Below are positions 16,594 to 27,076 of a stretch of DNA of 64,000 nucleotides, piece after piece (position 1 is the first letter of the stretch; each line of letters opens with the position of its first letter). The stretch spans positions 386,403 through 450,402 of the forward strand of contig NZ_KZ559470.1 in NCBI RefSeq assembly GCF_002850745.1, read 5' to 3'. The stretch is from Nonomuraea indica. Its GTDB lineage: Bacteria > Actinomycetota > Actinomycetes > Streptosporangiales > Streptosporangiaceae. A program made the translations under genes and the position numbers. Below the pieces are notes generated by a model that worked only from the letters and a program-made list of their open reading frames with translations, was not told the DNA's origin and searched no databases.

Positions 16594-17634
16594 TCAGGCC
16601 GTGACCAGGGCGTCGATCTCGGCCAGGAGGGCCTGCTTGCGGGCGGCGGGCAGGTAGGAGGCCGAGACTCCGTTGCGGGCGAGTTGGGCCAGCAGCGGCC
16701 GGTCGAAGCCGAAGACCCGCGCCGCCACCCGATACTCGTCGGCCAGCGTGGTGGCGAACATGGGCGGGTCGTCGCTGTTGAGCGTGACGAACAGCCCCTC
16801 CTCCAGCAGCCGGGGCAGCGGGTGGTCCTCGATGCGGGCCACCTGGCCGGTGCACACGTTCGACGTGGGGCACACGTCCAGCGGGAGTTGCGTCTCGCGC
16901 AGGTGCGCCACGAGCCGCTCGTCCTGCAGGCAGGAGATCCCGTGGCCGATGCGTTCGGCGCCGAGGCCGTCGATGACCTCCCAGATCGTCTCGGGGCCGG
17001 TCATCTCGCCGCCGTGCGGGACGCTGTGCAGGCCGGCGTTGCGGGCGGCGGCGAACGCGTCGCGGAAGGCGTCCCGGTAGGCCGGGCGTTCCTGCTCGAT
17101 CCCGCCGATCCCGAAACCTACCAACGCGGCGGGAGGTTCTTGCAGGGCGTGGGCGACGGTCACGTCGGCCGCCTCCACGCCGTACTCGCCGGGAATGTCG
17201 AAGATGTAGGCCATCTCCACGCCATGATCGGCCAGTGACCGGCGGGCGCCGTGGTCGAGGGCCTCGGTGACCTCGCGCATCGGCATGCCCACCATGTGGT
17301 GGGCGTACGGCGTGACCTGCAGCTCGACGTAGCGGGCGCCCTGGCCGGACAGGTCGCGGGCCAGCCCCGTCACCAGGGTCGCGACGTCCTCCGGCTCCCT
17401 GACCAGTCCGTTGACCGCCCGGTAGACGCGGGCGAAGTGCGGGAAGTCGGTGAAGGTGTAGAAGGCGCGCAGCTCCTCCTCGCCGGTGGGCACGCCACCG
17501 TCGGGATGGCGGCGGGCCAGCTCCAGGACCGTGGGCACGGACGCGGAGCCGATCAGGTGGACGTGCAGCTCCACCTTGGGCAGCGCGTCGATGAAGGCGT
17601 CGGTGGCGGCCTCGGGGCCGGTGTGGAGGGTCAT
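16594..17634 (-). CDS. add: Adenosine deaminase family protein
   Basis: A 346-aa metallo-hydrolase. The metal-binding HxH is in VELHVHL, the catalytic His-Glu pair is in SVPHGGE (canonical HAGE), followed by RIGHGI and LNSDDPPMF. It probably deaminates adenosine to inosine in purine salvage. Related enzymes act on adenine or on aminodeoxyfutalosine, and the HGGE variant does not settle which. It starts at ATG 17634 and is monocistronic. Confidence 0.85.
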   Translation of the reverse strand: MTLHTGPEAATDAFIDALPKVELHVHLIGSASVPTVLELARRHPDGGVPTGEEELRAFYTFTDFPHFARVYRAVNGLVREPEDVATLVTGLARDLSGQGARYVELQVTPYAHHMVGMPMREVTEALDHGARRSLADHGVEMAYIFDIPGEYGVEAADVTVAHALQEPPAALVGFGIGGIEQERPAYRDAFRDAFAAARNAGLHSVPHGGEMTGPETIWEVIDGLGAERIGHGISCLQDERLVAHLRETQLPLDVCPTSNVCTGQVARIEDHPLPRLLEEGLFVTLNSDDPPMFATTLADEYRVAARVFGFDRPLLAQLARNGVSASYLPAARKQALLAEIDALVTA

Positions 17635-17701
17635 GGCGACGACCCTAGGACGGCCGTCGCCCGAGCCGACAGCTTTTCGGCCCGATTCTCACGGGAAGAT
17701 G

Positions 17702-18301
17702 TCAGCTTTGCGGCTCGATGGACCAGGCGCGAAGCAGCGGCAGCAGCGTGCCCGTCACCGTCTCCTCGACGAAGGCCGTGTCGAACGGCGGCCCGACGAA
17801 GATCATGCGATGCCAGACGAGCGCCTCGATCACCGCCATGAGCCGGCTCGCCGCCACGGGCTCGGCCAGCTCACCGCGCTTCGCCGCCCGCGCCAGCAGC
17901 GCCTCCACCCCCGACAGGTCCTTGCTGTGCATGTGCGCGCGCAGGGTCCTGGCCAGCTCCTGGTGGGAGACGAGCGTGGACGACAGTCCGATGATCAGGG
18001 TGTGCTTGCGCTCCACCTGCGCGCACAGCCCGCGGAAGAGCGCCGAGAGGTCACCGCCGAGCGAGCCGGTGTCGTCGTCCGGCGGCGCGTCCATGTCGAG
18101 CCGCCCGCAGATGACGTCGGTCACCAGCTCGGGCTTGCCGGGCCAACGCCGGTAGATGGTGGCCTTGCTGGCCTTGGCCCGCCTGGCGATCTGGTCGACC
18201 GACATCCGGTCGTAGCCCATCTCCGACAGCAGCTCCAGCGTCGCGTCGAGGATGGCCCTCTCCCGCTCGGGGTCGAGTGGAGCCACGTGCACGTCCTTCA
18301 C
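17702..18301 (-). CDS. TetR/AcrR-family transcriptional repressor
   Basis: A 199-aa protein with an N-terminal helix-turn-helix (MSVDQIARRAKASKATIYRRWPGKPEL) and a TetR_C-type ligand domain. Its GTG at 18301 overlaps the stop of the SDR gene (GTGA), so the two are one operon. A perfect 29-bp palindrome lies in front of that operon, so it very likely represses itself and the SDR gene. The ligand is unknown. Confidence 0.88.
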   Translation of the reverse strand: MKDVHVAPLDPERERAILDATLELLSEMGYDRMSVDQIARRAKASKATIYRRWPGKPELVTDVICGRLDMDAPPDDDTGSLGGDLSALFRGLCAQVERKHTLIIGLSSTLVSHQELARTLRAHMHSKDLSGVEALLARAAKRGELAEPVAASRLMAVIEALVWHRMIFVGPPFDTAFVEETVTGTLLPLLRAWSIEPQS

Positions 18302-19167
18302 CGATAGGCGATCTCCTCGAATCGTACGCCGGTCAGCTCGGCCGAGACGTCCCACAGCCGGGCGGCCACCTCCGTGGAGCGGGCCGTCGGCGAGGGGGTG
18401 AGCAGCTTGGCCCTGGGCCCGACGAACTCGCCGCCCCTGATGTCCGGCGACGTCGCGGCGTACAGGGAGGGCACGGCGCCGGCCTCCGGCGACTGGAGGA
18501 ACACACCGAGCAGCCACTGCAGCGGCCCGAGCTTGACGATGCGGGTGGCGGTGGCGCCGGGGTGGGTGGCGACGCTGACCAGGTCCACCCCGGCCCGCTG
18601 GACGCGCCGCTGGAGCTCCAGGGCGAAGAGCAGGTTGGCCAGTTTCGAGCGGCCGTACGCGCTCATCCGTCCGTAGCCGTGGTCCAGGGCGAGATCGTCG
18701 AAGTCGATGCTGCCACGCGCGTGGGCGTCGCTGGAGACCGTGACGACCCGTGCGCCCGGACGTGCCAGCAACCTGGGGAGCAGCAGGCCGGTGAGCGCGA
18801 AGTGGCCCAGGTGGTTGGTGCCGAACTGCAGCTCGAAGCCGTCCTTGGTCACGCTCTTCGGGGTCATGCCGACGCCCGCGTTGTTGACGAGCAGGTCCAC
18901 CTGGTCGACGCCCGCGGCGAACTCCCTGACGGAGGCGAGGTCGGCCAGGTCGAGCCGGGCGTGGTCCACCCGCGCGTCCGGGACCTCCTGCCGGATGCGG
19001 GTGACCGCGCCGGCGCCCTTGTCGGCCGAGCGGGCGGTCACGGTGACGCGGGCGCCGCGCCGCGCCAGCTCCAGGGCGGTGGGCAGGCCGATGCCGCTGT
19101 TGGCGCCGGTCACGATCGCGCTGCGACCGGTCAGGTCAGGCATGTCGGCAGGGGTCCAGGCTGTCAT
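18298..19167 (-). CDS. Short-chain dehydrogenase/reductase (retinol-dehydrogenase-like)
   Basis: A 289-aa classical SDR. The cofactor motif is TGANSGIG, followed by NNAG, the active-site Ser in VVTVSSDAHARG and the YGRSKLAN (YxxxK) motif. ATG 19167 has GGAG five bases upstream. Co-transcription with a TetR gene and an operator at its promoter suggests a substrate-induced detoxification or catabolic step. The substrate cannot be read from the sequence. Confidence 0.88.
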   Translation of the reverse strand: MTAWTPADMPDLTGRSAIVTGANSGIGLPTALELARRGARVTVTARSADKGAGAVTRIRQEVPDARVDHARLDLADLASVREFAAGVDQVDLLVNNAGVGMTPKSVTKDGFELQFGTNHLGHFALTGLLLPRLLARPGARVVTVSSDAHARGSIDFDDLALDHGYGRMSAYGRSKLANLLFALELQRRVQRAGVDLVSVATHPGATATRIVKLGPLQWLLGVFLQSPEAGAVPSLYAATSPDIRGGEFVGPRAKLLTPSPTARSTEVAARLWDVSAELTGVRFEEIAYR

Positions 19168-19184
19168 CACGACTCCAGGGTGCG

Positions 19185-19213
19185 CAGGTGTACGAAACGG
19201 TATCGTACACCTG
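19185..19213. promoter_or_regulatory. TetR operator upstream of the SDR-tetR operon
   Basis: Two perfect 11-bp arms, CAGGTGTACGA and TCGTACACCTG, are separated by 7 bp, 18 bp upstream of the SDR start. Length and symmetry fit a TetR-family dimer (or pair of dimers), and the regulator is encoded in the same operon. Confidence 0.75.
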
Positions 19214-19221
19214 TGAGCCCG

Positions 19222-20058
19222 CTACCCCTCCAGACGGTGGCGCGCGCGCCGTTCCTCACGCCGGGCCACCTCCAGCCGCTGCTCGCTCTCGGCCAGGAGA
19301 CGACGGGCCTTGGCGAGCTTCCGCTCCAGCCGGGCCACCTTCCCGGCCCGCTCCTCCTGCTCTCGCACGGCCTCGGCCAGCGCCGCCTGCCACTCGTGGT
19401 GGGCCGCTTCGGCCTCCTGCCGCTGCCTGGCCCTGCGCTCCTCGGCCTCCTGACGGGCGCGGGTCTTCGCGGCCTCCTCCTCGCTCCTGACCCTGCGGCG
19501 GGAGGCGGCGGGCTCGGCCCCGGCCTCCCTGGACGTCCCGCCCCCGGGCGGCGCGGCCTTCGCCCGTGCCGGGGCGGCGGGGGCGGGGGCGAAACCGCTG
19601 TAGCTGAGCGGTCTGACCAGTCGTCCGGCCCGTACCTGCGCGGCCGCGTCCGCGTCGACCACGGCCGCGTCGAGCGTCTGGTCCACCTCGGCCGCCGCCG
19701 CCGGCGACAGTGCGGCGCCCTCCCTGACGAGCCTGCCCACCCGGCCGGACACGGCGCCGCGGCGCCTGGTCAGCTCGGCCAGTGCGCCGGCGTCCTGCTC
19801 CTGCCAGGCCCGTCGCAGCTCCTCCCCCAGCTCCAGCAGCTCACCCAGGTCGCCGGGGTGCTCGCGGGCGGCCTTGTTGACCGCCCACGCCGACACCGTG
19901 GGCTTGCGCAGCCGGGCGATCTCGCGCGCGAGCCGTACGTCTCCCGCGTCCTTGGCCGCGCGGGCCTCGGCTTCGCGCGCGGCGGTGAACTCCGGCGGCG
20001 GGAGCGCGTAGAGCCGGCCGGCCACCTCGTCAAGATCCACCCTGGTGCCATACCCCAC
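19222..20058 (-). CDS. Coiled-coil protein of unknown function
   Basis: A 278-aa protein. The N-terminal half carries a recognisable actinobacterial segment (LRKPTVSAWAVNKAAREHP). It is followed by an Ala/Pro-rich linker, and the last 90 residues are a long charged Ala/Arg/Glu coiled coil. It has no enzyme motif, signal peptide or membrane segment. The GTG at 20058 has a weak ribosome binding site; another in-frame GTG lies 18 bases on. I do not recognise a function. Confidence 0.7.
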   Translation of the reverse strand: MGYGTRVDLDEVAGRLYALPPPEFTAAREAEARAAKDAGDVRLAREIARLRKPTVSAWAVNKAAREHPGDLGELLELGEELRRAWQEQDAGALAELTRRRGAVSGRVGRLVREGAALSPAAAAEVDQTLDAAVVDADAAAQVRAGRLVRPLSYSGFAPAPAAPARAKAAPPGGGTSREAGAEPAASRRRVRSEEEAAKTRARQEAEERRARQRQEAEAAHHEWQAALAEAVREQEERAGKVARLERKLAKARRLLAESEQRLEVARREERRARHRLEG

Positions 20059-20143
20059 CCGGCCCGCTTCGTAGCGCGCCCGCCGCCGAGCGGCGCAGGC
20101 ACGACCTCCTTCCCCGCGCCGGCGCGGGGCTCACCAGGCCAGG

Positions 20144-21178
20144 TCAGGCCGAGCTGAGGACGCCGACCGGCAGCCGGCCCTCCACCACCCCCGGGTCGTC
20201 CGTGTAGACGAGCGTCGCGCCCAGCGACACCAGCAGCCGGCGCATGCGGGCGTTGTCGGACAGCATGGTCGCCCTGACCTCGGCGTACCCCAGGTCGCGG
20301 GCCGCCCCGACGAGCATCCTGGCCAGCACCGAGCCCAGACCGCGCCCCTGCCAGCGGTCCTCGACCAGGATGGCCATCTCGGCGATGCCGGGGTCGGGGG
20401 TGAACATCAGGTGCGCCATGGCCACGACCTGCCCGTCGTGCCCGGCGACCAGCGAGTGGCCGCGGCTGCGGTCGCACAGCCGGTCGAACATGCGCGGCGG
20501 CAGCGCGGGCATCGAGGTGAAGTAGCGGAACCTGCGCGTCTCCGGCGAGCACCTGTCGTGCAGGTCGCGGATGGCCTCGCGGTAGATCGAGGTGAGCGGC
20601 CGGACGCAGACCTCCACGCCGTCGGGCAGCTTGACCGCGCGCTCGGCGCTGCTCTGCTCCGCCGGGGGCTGCGCGAGCCGGGCGAAGGAGGCGGCGCGGG
20701 CGGCCTCGGTCAGCGTGAACGGCAGCTGCGACCGGCGCAGCCGGACGGCGCGCCGGGGCGCCACGGGCACGACGAGCTGGGTGGGGTCGGGAAGATCGCT
20801 CACGGCATCACCATAGATCCACCGGGCGTCGTCGGCGCGCAGCAGCTCCCCCAGCAGCTCGGGCAGCCGCCACGGCGTCGCGCGCAGACGGGAGGCCAGC
20901 AGCAGCGCGCGGGTCGGCTCGTCGGTCAGCTCGTGCGCGGTGGCCTCGACGACCTGGACGCGGCGGCCGCCGGCCGCCTCCAGGGCCTCGCGCACGCTCT
21001 CGGGGTTGGCGGGGATGTCGGCGACGAACTCGTCCACCGTGCCGTCGGCGTCGGACTGGACGCTCAGGCCGAGGATGTTGCCGCCCCGCGCGGCCAGTGC
21101 CGCTGCGAGGGAGGCCAGCCGTCCCGGCCGCTCGTCCACCGTGGTGCGGATGCGCAAGAATCCCATGCGAACGAGCAT
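20144..21178 (-). CDS. ACT-domain/GNAT acetyltransferase fusion
   Basis: A 344-aa two-domain protein. Residues 5-80 form an ACT-like domain (FLRIRTTVDERPGRLASLAAALAARG), a small-molecule and often amino-acid sensor. Residues 190-335 form a GNAT domain with the acetyl-CoA loop EDRWQGRGLGSVLARML. The architecture matches amino-acid-regulated protein lysine acetyltransferases known from some actinomycetes; substrate and effector here are unproven. The middle (80-190) has no assignment. A second in-frame ATG at 21166 is an alternative start. Confidence 0.8.
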   Translation of the reverse strand: MLVRMGFLRIRTTVDERPGRLASLAAALAARGGNILGLSVQSDADGTVDEFVADIPANPESVREALEAAGGRRVQVVEATAHELTDEPTRALLLASRLRATPWRLPELLGELLRADDARWIYGDAVSDLPDPTQLVVPVAPRRAVRLRRSQLPFTLTEAARAASFARLAQPPAEQSSAERAVKLPDGVEVCVRPLTSIYREAIRDLHDRCSPETRRFRYFTSMPALPPRMFDRLCDRSRGHSLVAGHDGQVVAMAHLMFTPDPGIAEMAILVEDRWQGRGLGSVLARMLVGAARDLGYAEVRATMLSDNARMRRLLVSLGATLVYTDDPGVVEGRLPVGVLSSA

Positions 21179-21246
21179 GCCGTGGAGCTGTTACGCCTCC
21201 GCTAACGTCTCGTTTCATGTAGCGAGATGTCCGACAATAATCGGGT

Positions 21247-21265
21247 TTCGGTGGATTTGACCGAA
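21247..21265. promoter_or_regulatory. Inverted repeat in the GNAT/amidohydrolase divergent promoter region
   Basis: TTCGGT and ACCGAA are separated by 7 bp, 54 bp before the amidohydrolase ATG, in a stretch richer in A/T than its surroundings. It is a candidate operator or part of the divergent promoters, and no regulator can be named. Confidence 0.3.
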
Positions 21266-21318
21266 CAGTTGGAATGCTCGAGTTCGCTGCCGCGAGCTCG
21301 ACGGCACAGGAGAGCCCC

Positions 21319-22932
21319 ATGAACATCCTTTTCCGTGGCGGGCGCGTCTTCACCGCCAAGGGCGACTTCGCCGAGGCGGTGCTGGTCCGCGACGGGCTGG
21401 TCGCCGCGGTGGGCGCCGAGCGGGAGCTGGCGCGGCTCGCGGGCGGCCACGACACCGTGGACCTGGACGGCGGCCTGCTGGTGCCGGGGTTCACCGACGC
21501 GCACATCCATCCGGTGCAGGCGGGGCTGGAGCGCGCCAAGTGCGACCTGTCGGAGATCTACGGCCTGGACGCGTACGTGGCCAGGGTCGCCGGCTACGCG
21601 GCGGCGAATCCCGGCAAGGAGTGGATCGACGGGGGCGGGTGGGACATGTCGGCGTTCCCCGGCGGGCTGCCCCATCGCACCCAGCTCGACTTCCTCGACC
21701 GGCCGGCCTACCTGATCCAGCGCGACCACCACGCCGCCTGGGTCAACACCCGAGCCCTGGAGCTGGCCGGCATCACCCGCGACACCCCCGACCCGGCCGA
21801 CGGCCGCATCGAGCGCGACCTCGACGGCACCCCCAGCGGCGTCCTGCACGAGGGCGCGATGGACCTGGTCGGCCTGCTCACCCCGCGACCCACGGCCGAG
21901 GACCTGGAGGCGGCGCTGGCCGACGCCGAGAGCCACCTGTTCTCGCTCGGCATCACCGGCTGGCAGGACGCGATCGTCGGCTCGTACGCCGGCTCCGACG
22001 ACCAGCTGCCCACCTACCTGTCGGCCGCCCTGTCCGGCCGGCTGCGAGCGCGCGTGGTCGGCGCGCTGTGGTGGGACCGCACCCGCGGGCTCGACCAGAT
22101 CGACGACCTGGTCGAGCGCCGGGCCTCCGCCGAGGGCCTCGACCGGTTCGCCGCCACCTCGGTCAAGATCATGCAGGACGGCATCACCGAGAACTTCACG
22201 GCCGCGACGCTCGAGCCGTACTGCCTGTGCGGCGGCACGGGCCTGTCGTACGTGGACCCGGGCAAGCTGAAGGAGTACGTGCGCGAGCTGGACCGGCTCG
22301 GCTTCCAGGTGCACTTCCACGCGATCGGCGAGCGGGCGGTGCGCGAGGCGCTCGACAGCCTGGAGGGCACCGACCCGGACAACCGCCATCACATCGCGCA
22401 CCTGCAGATCATCGAGCCGTCCGACGTGCCCAGGTTCGCCGCGCTCGGTGTCACGGCCAACCTGCAGCCGCTGTGGGCCACCCACCACGCGCAGATGGAC
22501 GAACTGACGCTGCCGTACCTCGGCGAGCCGAGGTCGTCGTGGCAGTATCCGTTCGCCGACCTGCTGGCGCACGGCACCAGGTTCTGCGCGGGCAGCGACT
22601 GGCCCGTGTCGAACGCCGACCCGCTGCAGGGGATGCACGTGGCCGTCAACCGTACGGAGCCGGGCGGATCGGTGCACGCCGGCTACCCCACGGCGCAGCA
22701 GCCGTTCCTGCCCGGCCAGCGGATCAGCCTGGCGACCGCGCTGACCGCCTACACGGCCGGCTCGGCCTGGATCAACCGCTCCCCCGCCGGTGTCGTCGAG
22801 GAGGGACGGCCGGCCGACCTGGTGGTGCTCGACCGCGACCCGTTCGCGCTGCCCCCGGAGGAGATCTGGACCACCGGGGTGCGCCTGACGTTCGTGGCCG
22901 GCGAGGCGGTGTATCAGCGAGCCGGCTCCTAG
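21319..22932 (+). CDS. YtcJ-like metal-dependent amidohydrolase
   Basis: A 537-aa amidohydrolase (Amidohydro_3 type). The metal ligands are visible as DAHIHP near the N-terminus, VHFHAIGE and HIAHLQ in the middle and GSDWPV near the C-terminus, and RPADLVVLDRDPF closes the beta-sandwich. The family hydrolyses varied amides or N-formyl compounds, and the substrate cannot be predicted. ATG 21319 follows AGGAG, while the longer reading from 21274 lacks one. Two hairpins follow the gene. Confidence 0.85.
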   Translation: MNILFRGGRVFTAKGDFAEAVLVRDGLVAAVGAERELARLAGGHDTVDLDGGLLVPGFTDAHIHPVQAGLERAKCDLSEIYGLDAYVARVAGYAAANPGKEWIDGGGWDMSAFPGGLPHRTQLDFLDRPAYLIQRDHHAAWVNTRALELAGITRDTPDPADGRIERDLDGTPSGVLHEGAMDLVGLLTPRPTAEDLEAALADAESHLFSLGITGWQDAIVGSYAGSDDQLPTYLSAALSGRLRARVVGALWWDRTRGLDQIDDLVERRASAEGLDRFAATSVKIMQDGITENFTAATLEPYCLCGGTGLSYVDPGKLKEYVRELDRLGFQVHFHAIGERAVREALDSLEGTDPDNRHHIAHLQIIEPSDVPRFAALGVTANLQPLWATHHAQMDELTLPYLGEPRSSWQYPFADLLAHGTRFCAGSDWPVSNADPLQGMHVAVNRTEPGGSVHAGYPTAQQPFLPGQRISLATALTAYTAGSAWINRSPAGVVEEGRPADLVVLDRDPFALPPEEIWTTGVRLTFVAGEAVYQRAGS

Positions 22933-23072
22933 CTCCGCGCGTCGCCCCGGACGCCGCCGCGCCGCACGTGCGCCACGCCGCGGCCGCCGGACGGACGTGC
23001 CTCAGATCCGGTGCCGCGGTCGCGGACGGGCGGGCCGGGCGGGCCGGACGGTGGCGGGGGTGAGGCGGACGG

Positions 23073-23094
23073 CCCCGGGAGGAAGGTCCCGGGG
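23073..23094. terminator. Hairpin downstream of the amidohydrolase gene
   Basis: Perfect 8-bp arms CCCCGGGA / TCCCGGGG enclose a 6-nt loop. It lies in the convergent gap between the amidohydrolase and rbpA and may serve as terminator for the plus-strand gene. Confidence 0.55.
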
Positions 23095-23102
23095 CAAGGC
23101 GA

Positions 23103-23129
23103 AGGGCCCCGGCATGCCGCCGGGGCCCT
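23103..23129. terminator. Hairpin downstream of rbpA
   Basis: Perfect 11-bp arms AGGGCCCCGGC / GCCGGGGCCCT enclose a 5-nt loop, 33 bp past the rbpA stop. It is a likely bidirectional terminator. No T-tract is present, as is common in GC-rich actinobacteria. Confidence 0.7.
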
Positions 23130-23161
23130 CACCGTTGATCGTCCCGCGCGGACGTACGGCC

Positions 23162-23506
23162 CTACCAGGGGGACTTCGTGTTGCGCAGACGTTCGAGCGC
23201 CTCTTCCAGGATCGCCTTGCCGTCCTTGTCGCTCCTGCGCTCCTTCACGTAGGCGAGGTGCGTCTTGTACGGCTCGTTCTTGGGCGGCGCAGGCGGGGCC
23301 TGCTCGTCCTGACCGGCCGGAAGGCCGCAGCGCGGGCAGTCCCACAGTTCGGGGACCGCGGCGTCGCTGGCGAAACTGGGGCGCGTCTCGTGCATGTTGG
23401 CGCACCAGAACGAGACCCGCACTCTCGGAGCTGCCTCGCCGCGCTCGGCCTCCCCCATCGGGCCGGCGCCGACACGGCTGCCACGGATCGCGTTGCCACT
23501 ACCCAC
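23162..23506 (-). CDS. rbpA: RNA polymerase-binding protein RbpA
   Basis: A 114-aa actinobacteria-specific RNA polymerase accessory protein that stabilises sigma-A/HrdB holoenzyme and promoter opening. The C/H cluster (CANMHETRPSF ... CPRCGLPAG) in the core, the basic linker (KTHLAYVKERRS) and the C-terminal sigma-interaction helix (AILEEALERLR) are all present. The GTG has GAGGAG 7 nt upstream. It lies just downstream of secG, the usual actinobacterial order. Confidence 0.95.
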   Translation of the reverse strand: MGSGNAIRGSRVGAGPMGEAERGEAAPRVRVSFWCANMHETRPSFASDAAVPELWDCPRCGLPAGQDEQAPPAPPKNEPYKTHLAYVKERRSDKDGKAILEEALERLRNTKSPW

Positions 23507-23590
23507 GGATGAACTCCTCGCTCGATCGCCCCGCGAGACACGGGGGGAGAATCACTGTCACGCGCGTTGACCCGCTCGGGGTCCGGTCGC

Positions 23591-23821
23591 TCAGGGCCTG
23601 ACCAGCAGGCCGAGCGCGACGATGCAGACGAACCAGATCACGCCTGTGATGACCGTCAACCTGTCGAGGTTGCGCTCCACCACGGACGAACCGCCGAAGC
23701 TCGACGAGAAACCGCCGCCGAACATGTCGGACAGACCGCCACCCTTGCCCTTGTGGAGCAGGACGAGCAGGATCATGAGAAGGCTCGCCAGGATGAGGGC
23801 GATGGAGATTCCGAGTTCCAC
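23591..23821 (-). CDS. secG: Preprotein translocase subunit SecG
   Basis: A 76-aa two-helix membrane protein of the SecYEG channel. It has an N-terminal helix (ALILASLLMILLVLLHKGKGGGLSDMFGG), then the characteristic Gly/Ser-rich loop and a second helix (VIWFVCIVALGLL). It follows tpiA on the same strand, a widely conserved linkage. It starts at GTG 23821. Confidence 0.94.
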   Translation of the reverse strand: MELGISIALILASLLMILLVLLHKGKGGGLSDMFGGGFSSSFGGSSVVERNLDRLTVITGVIWFVCIVALGLLVRP

Positions 23822-23870
23822 GGTATGCCTGTTCCTTCAATGCTCTGTGACGCGTGACGATTCAAACTTG

Positions 23871-23897
23871 CCTCTAGAGGGTACGGCCTGCTGTCAA
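23871..23897 (-). promoter_or_regulatory. Candidate secG promoter / CCTCTAGAGG palindrome
   Basis: The minus strand carries TTGACA (23897-23892), a perfect -35 box, followed 15 bp on by TAGAGG (23876-23871). The second box is part of the 10-bp palindrome CCTCTAGAGG. Spacing is short for a sigma-70-type promoter, so this is tentative. Confidence 0.3.
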
Positions 23898-23920
23898 GTC
23901 GTACCTCCTGAACCGCTCAG

Positions 23921-24697
23921 TTAGCCGGGCACATCGGAAAAACGGCAGATCTTGACATACTCTCCGGCATCGATGCTGGCACCGCCCACGAGCGCGCCGT
24001 CGACATCGGGTTGAGCCATGATCCCGGCGATGTTGCTTGACTTGACCGAGCCTCCGTAAAGGATACGGACCTTGGCGGCCAGTTCGGCGTCGTACAGCTC
24101 AGCGAGTCGCTCCCGCAACGCCCCGCAGACCTCCTGGGCGTCCTCGGGAGTGGCCACCTCGCCGGTGCCGATCGCCCACACCGGCTCGTAGGCGACCACT
24201 ATCGATTGTGCCTGCTCGGCCGGGACCTTGCGCAGCGCGTTCTCCAGTTGCGCCAGGGTGTGCGCCACGTGGCCGCCCGCCTGCCGCACCTCCAGCCCCT
24301 CGCCCACGCACAGGATCGGCGTGATCGAGTGGCGGTAGGCGGCCAGCACCTTGGCGTTGACCAGGTCGTCGTCCTCGCCGTGATACTGGCGCCGCTCCGA
24401 GTGGCCGATCACCACGTAGGTGCAGCCGAGCTTGGCCAGCATCGCACCCGAGATCTCACCGGTGTAGGCGCCGGCCTCGTGCCGCGACAGGTCCTGCGCG
24501 CCGTACACGATGCGCAGCTTGTCGCCGTCGACGAGCGTCTGCACGCTGCGCAGATCGGTGTACGGCGGCAGCACCGCCACCTCGACCTTGTCGAAGTCCT
24601 TGTCGTTGAGGGCGAAGGCCAGCTTCTGGACCAGCGCGATGGCCTCGAGATGGTTGAGGTTCATCTTCCAGTTGCCGGCGATGAGCGGCTTTCTCAC
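23921..24697 (-). CDS. tpiA: Triosephosphate isomerase
   Basis: A 258-aa TIM-barrel enzyme interconverting dihydroxyacetone phosphate and glyceraldehyde-3-phosphate. Motifs are AGNWKMN (Lys), VIGHSERR (His), [12 protein letters not shown] (catalytic Glu) and [11 protein letters not shown]. The GTG starts 3 nt after the pgk stop, with GGAGGGGTGA upstream. Confidence 0.97.
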   Translation of the reverse strand: MRKPLIAGNWKMNLNHLEAIALVQKLAFALNDKDFDKVEVAVLPPYTDLRSVQTLVDGDKLRIVYGAQDLSRHEAGAYTGEISGAMLAKLGCTYVVIGHSERRQYHGEDDDLVNAKVLAAYRHSITPILCVGEGLEVRQAGGHVAHTLAQLENALRKVPAEQAQSIVVAYEPVWAIGTGEVATPEDAQEVCGALRERLAELYDAELAAKVRILYGGSVKSSNIAGIMAQPDVDGALVGGASIDAGEYVKICRFSDVPG

Positions 24698-24700
24698 GTG

Positions 24701-26943
<2,243 letters not shown>

Positions 26944-26956
26944 CTATCGGACCCAA

Positions 26957-26972
26957 ATTGGTTTAGACCACT
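26957..26972. promoter_or_regulatory. DasR-box-like (dre) palindrome at the gap promoter
   Basis: ATTGGTTTAGACCACT agrees at 14 of 16 positions with the known DasR consensus A(G/C)TGGTCTAGACCA(G/C)T. It lies 65-80 bp before the gap start and would overlap the -35 region of a promoter whose -10 may be TAGGGT (26946-26941, minus). DasR is the GntR-family aminosugar regulator of actinomycetes; binding here is predicted. Confidence 0.55.
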
Positions 26973-27076
26973 GCAACCCCCGCCCTGCGTATCCCCATTC
27001 GACAGGCGCAATTTGGAGCGTTCGAGTAAAGTGCCCGACTCGTCGGAGTAAATTCGGGCATTCTCTGGGGGCCGAG

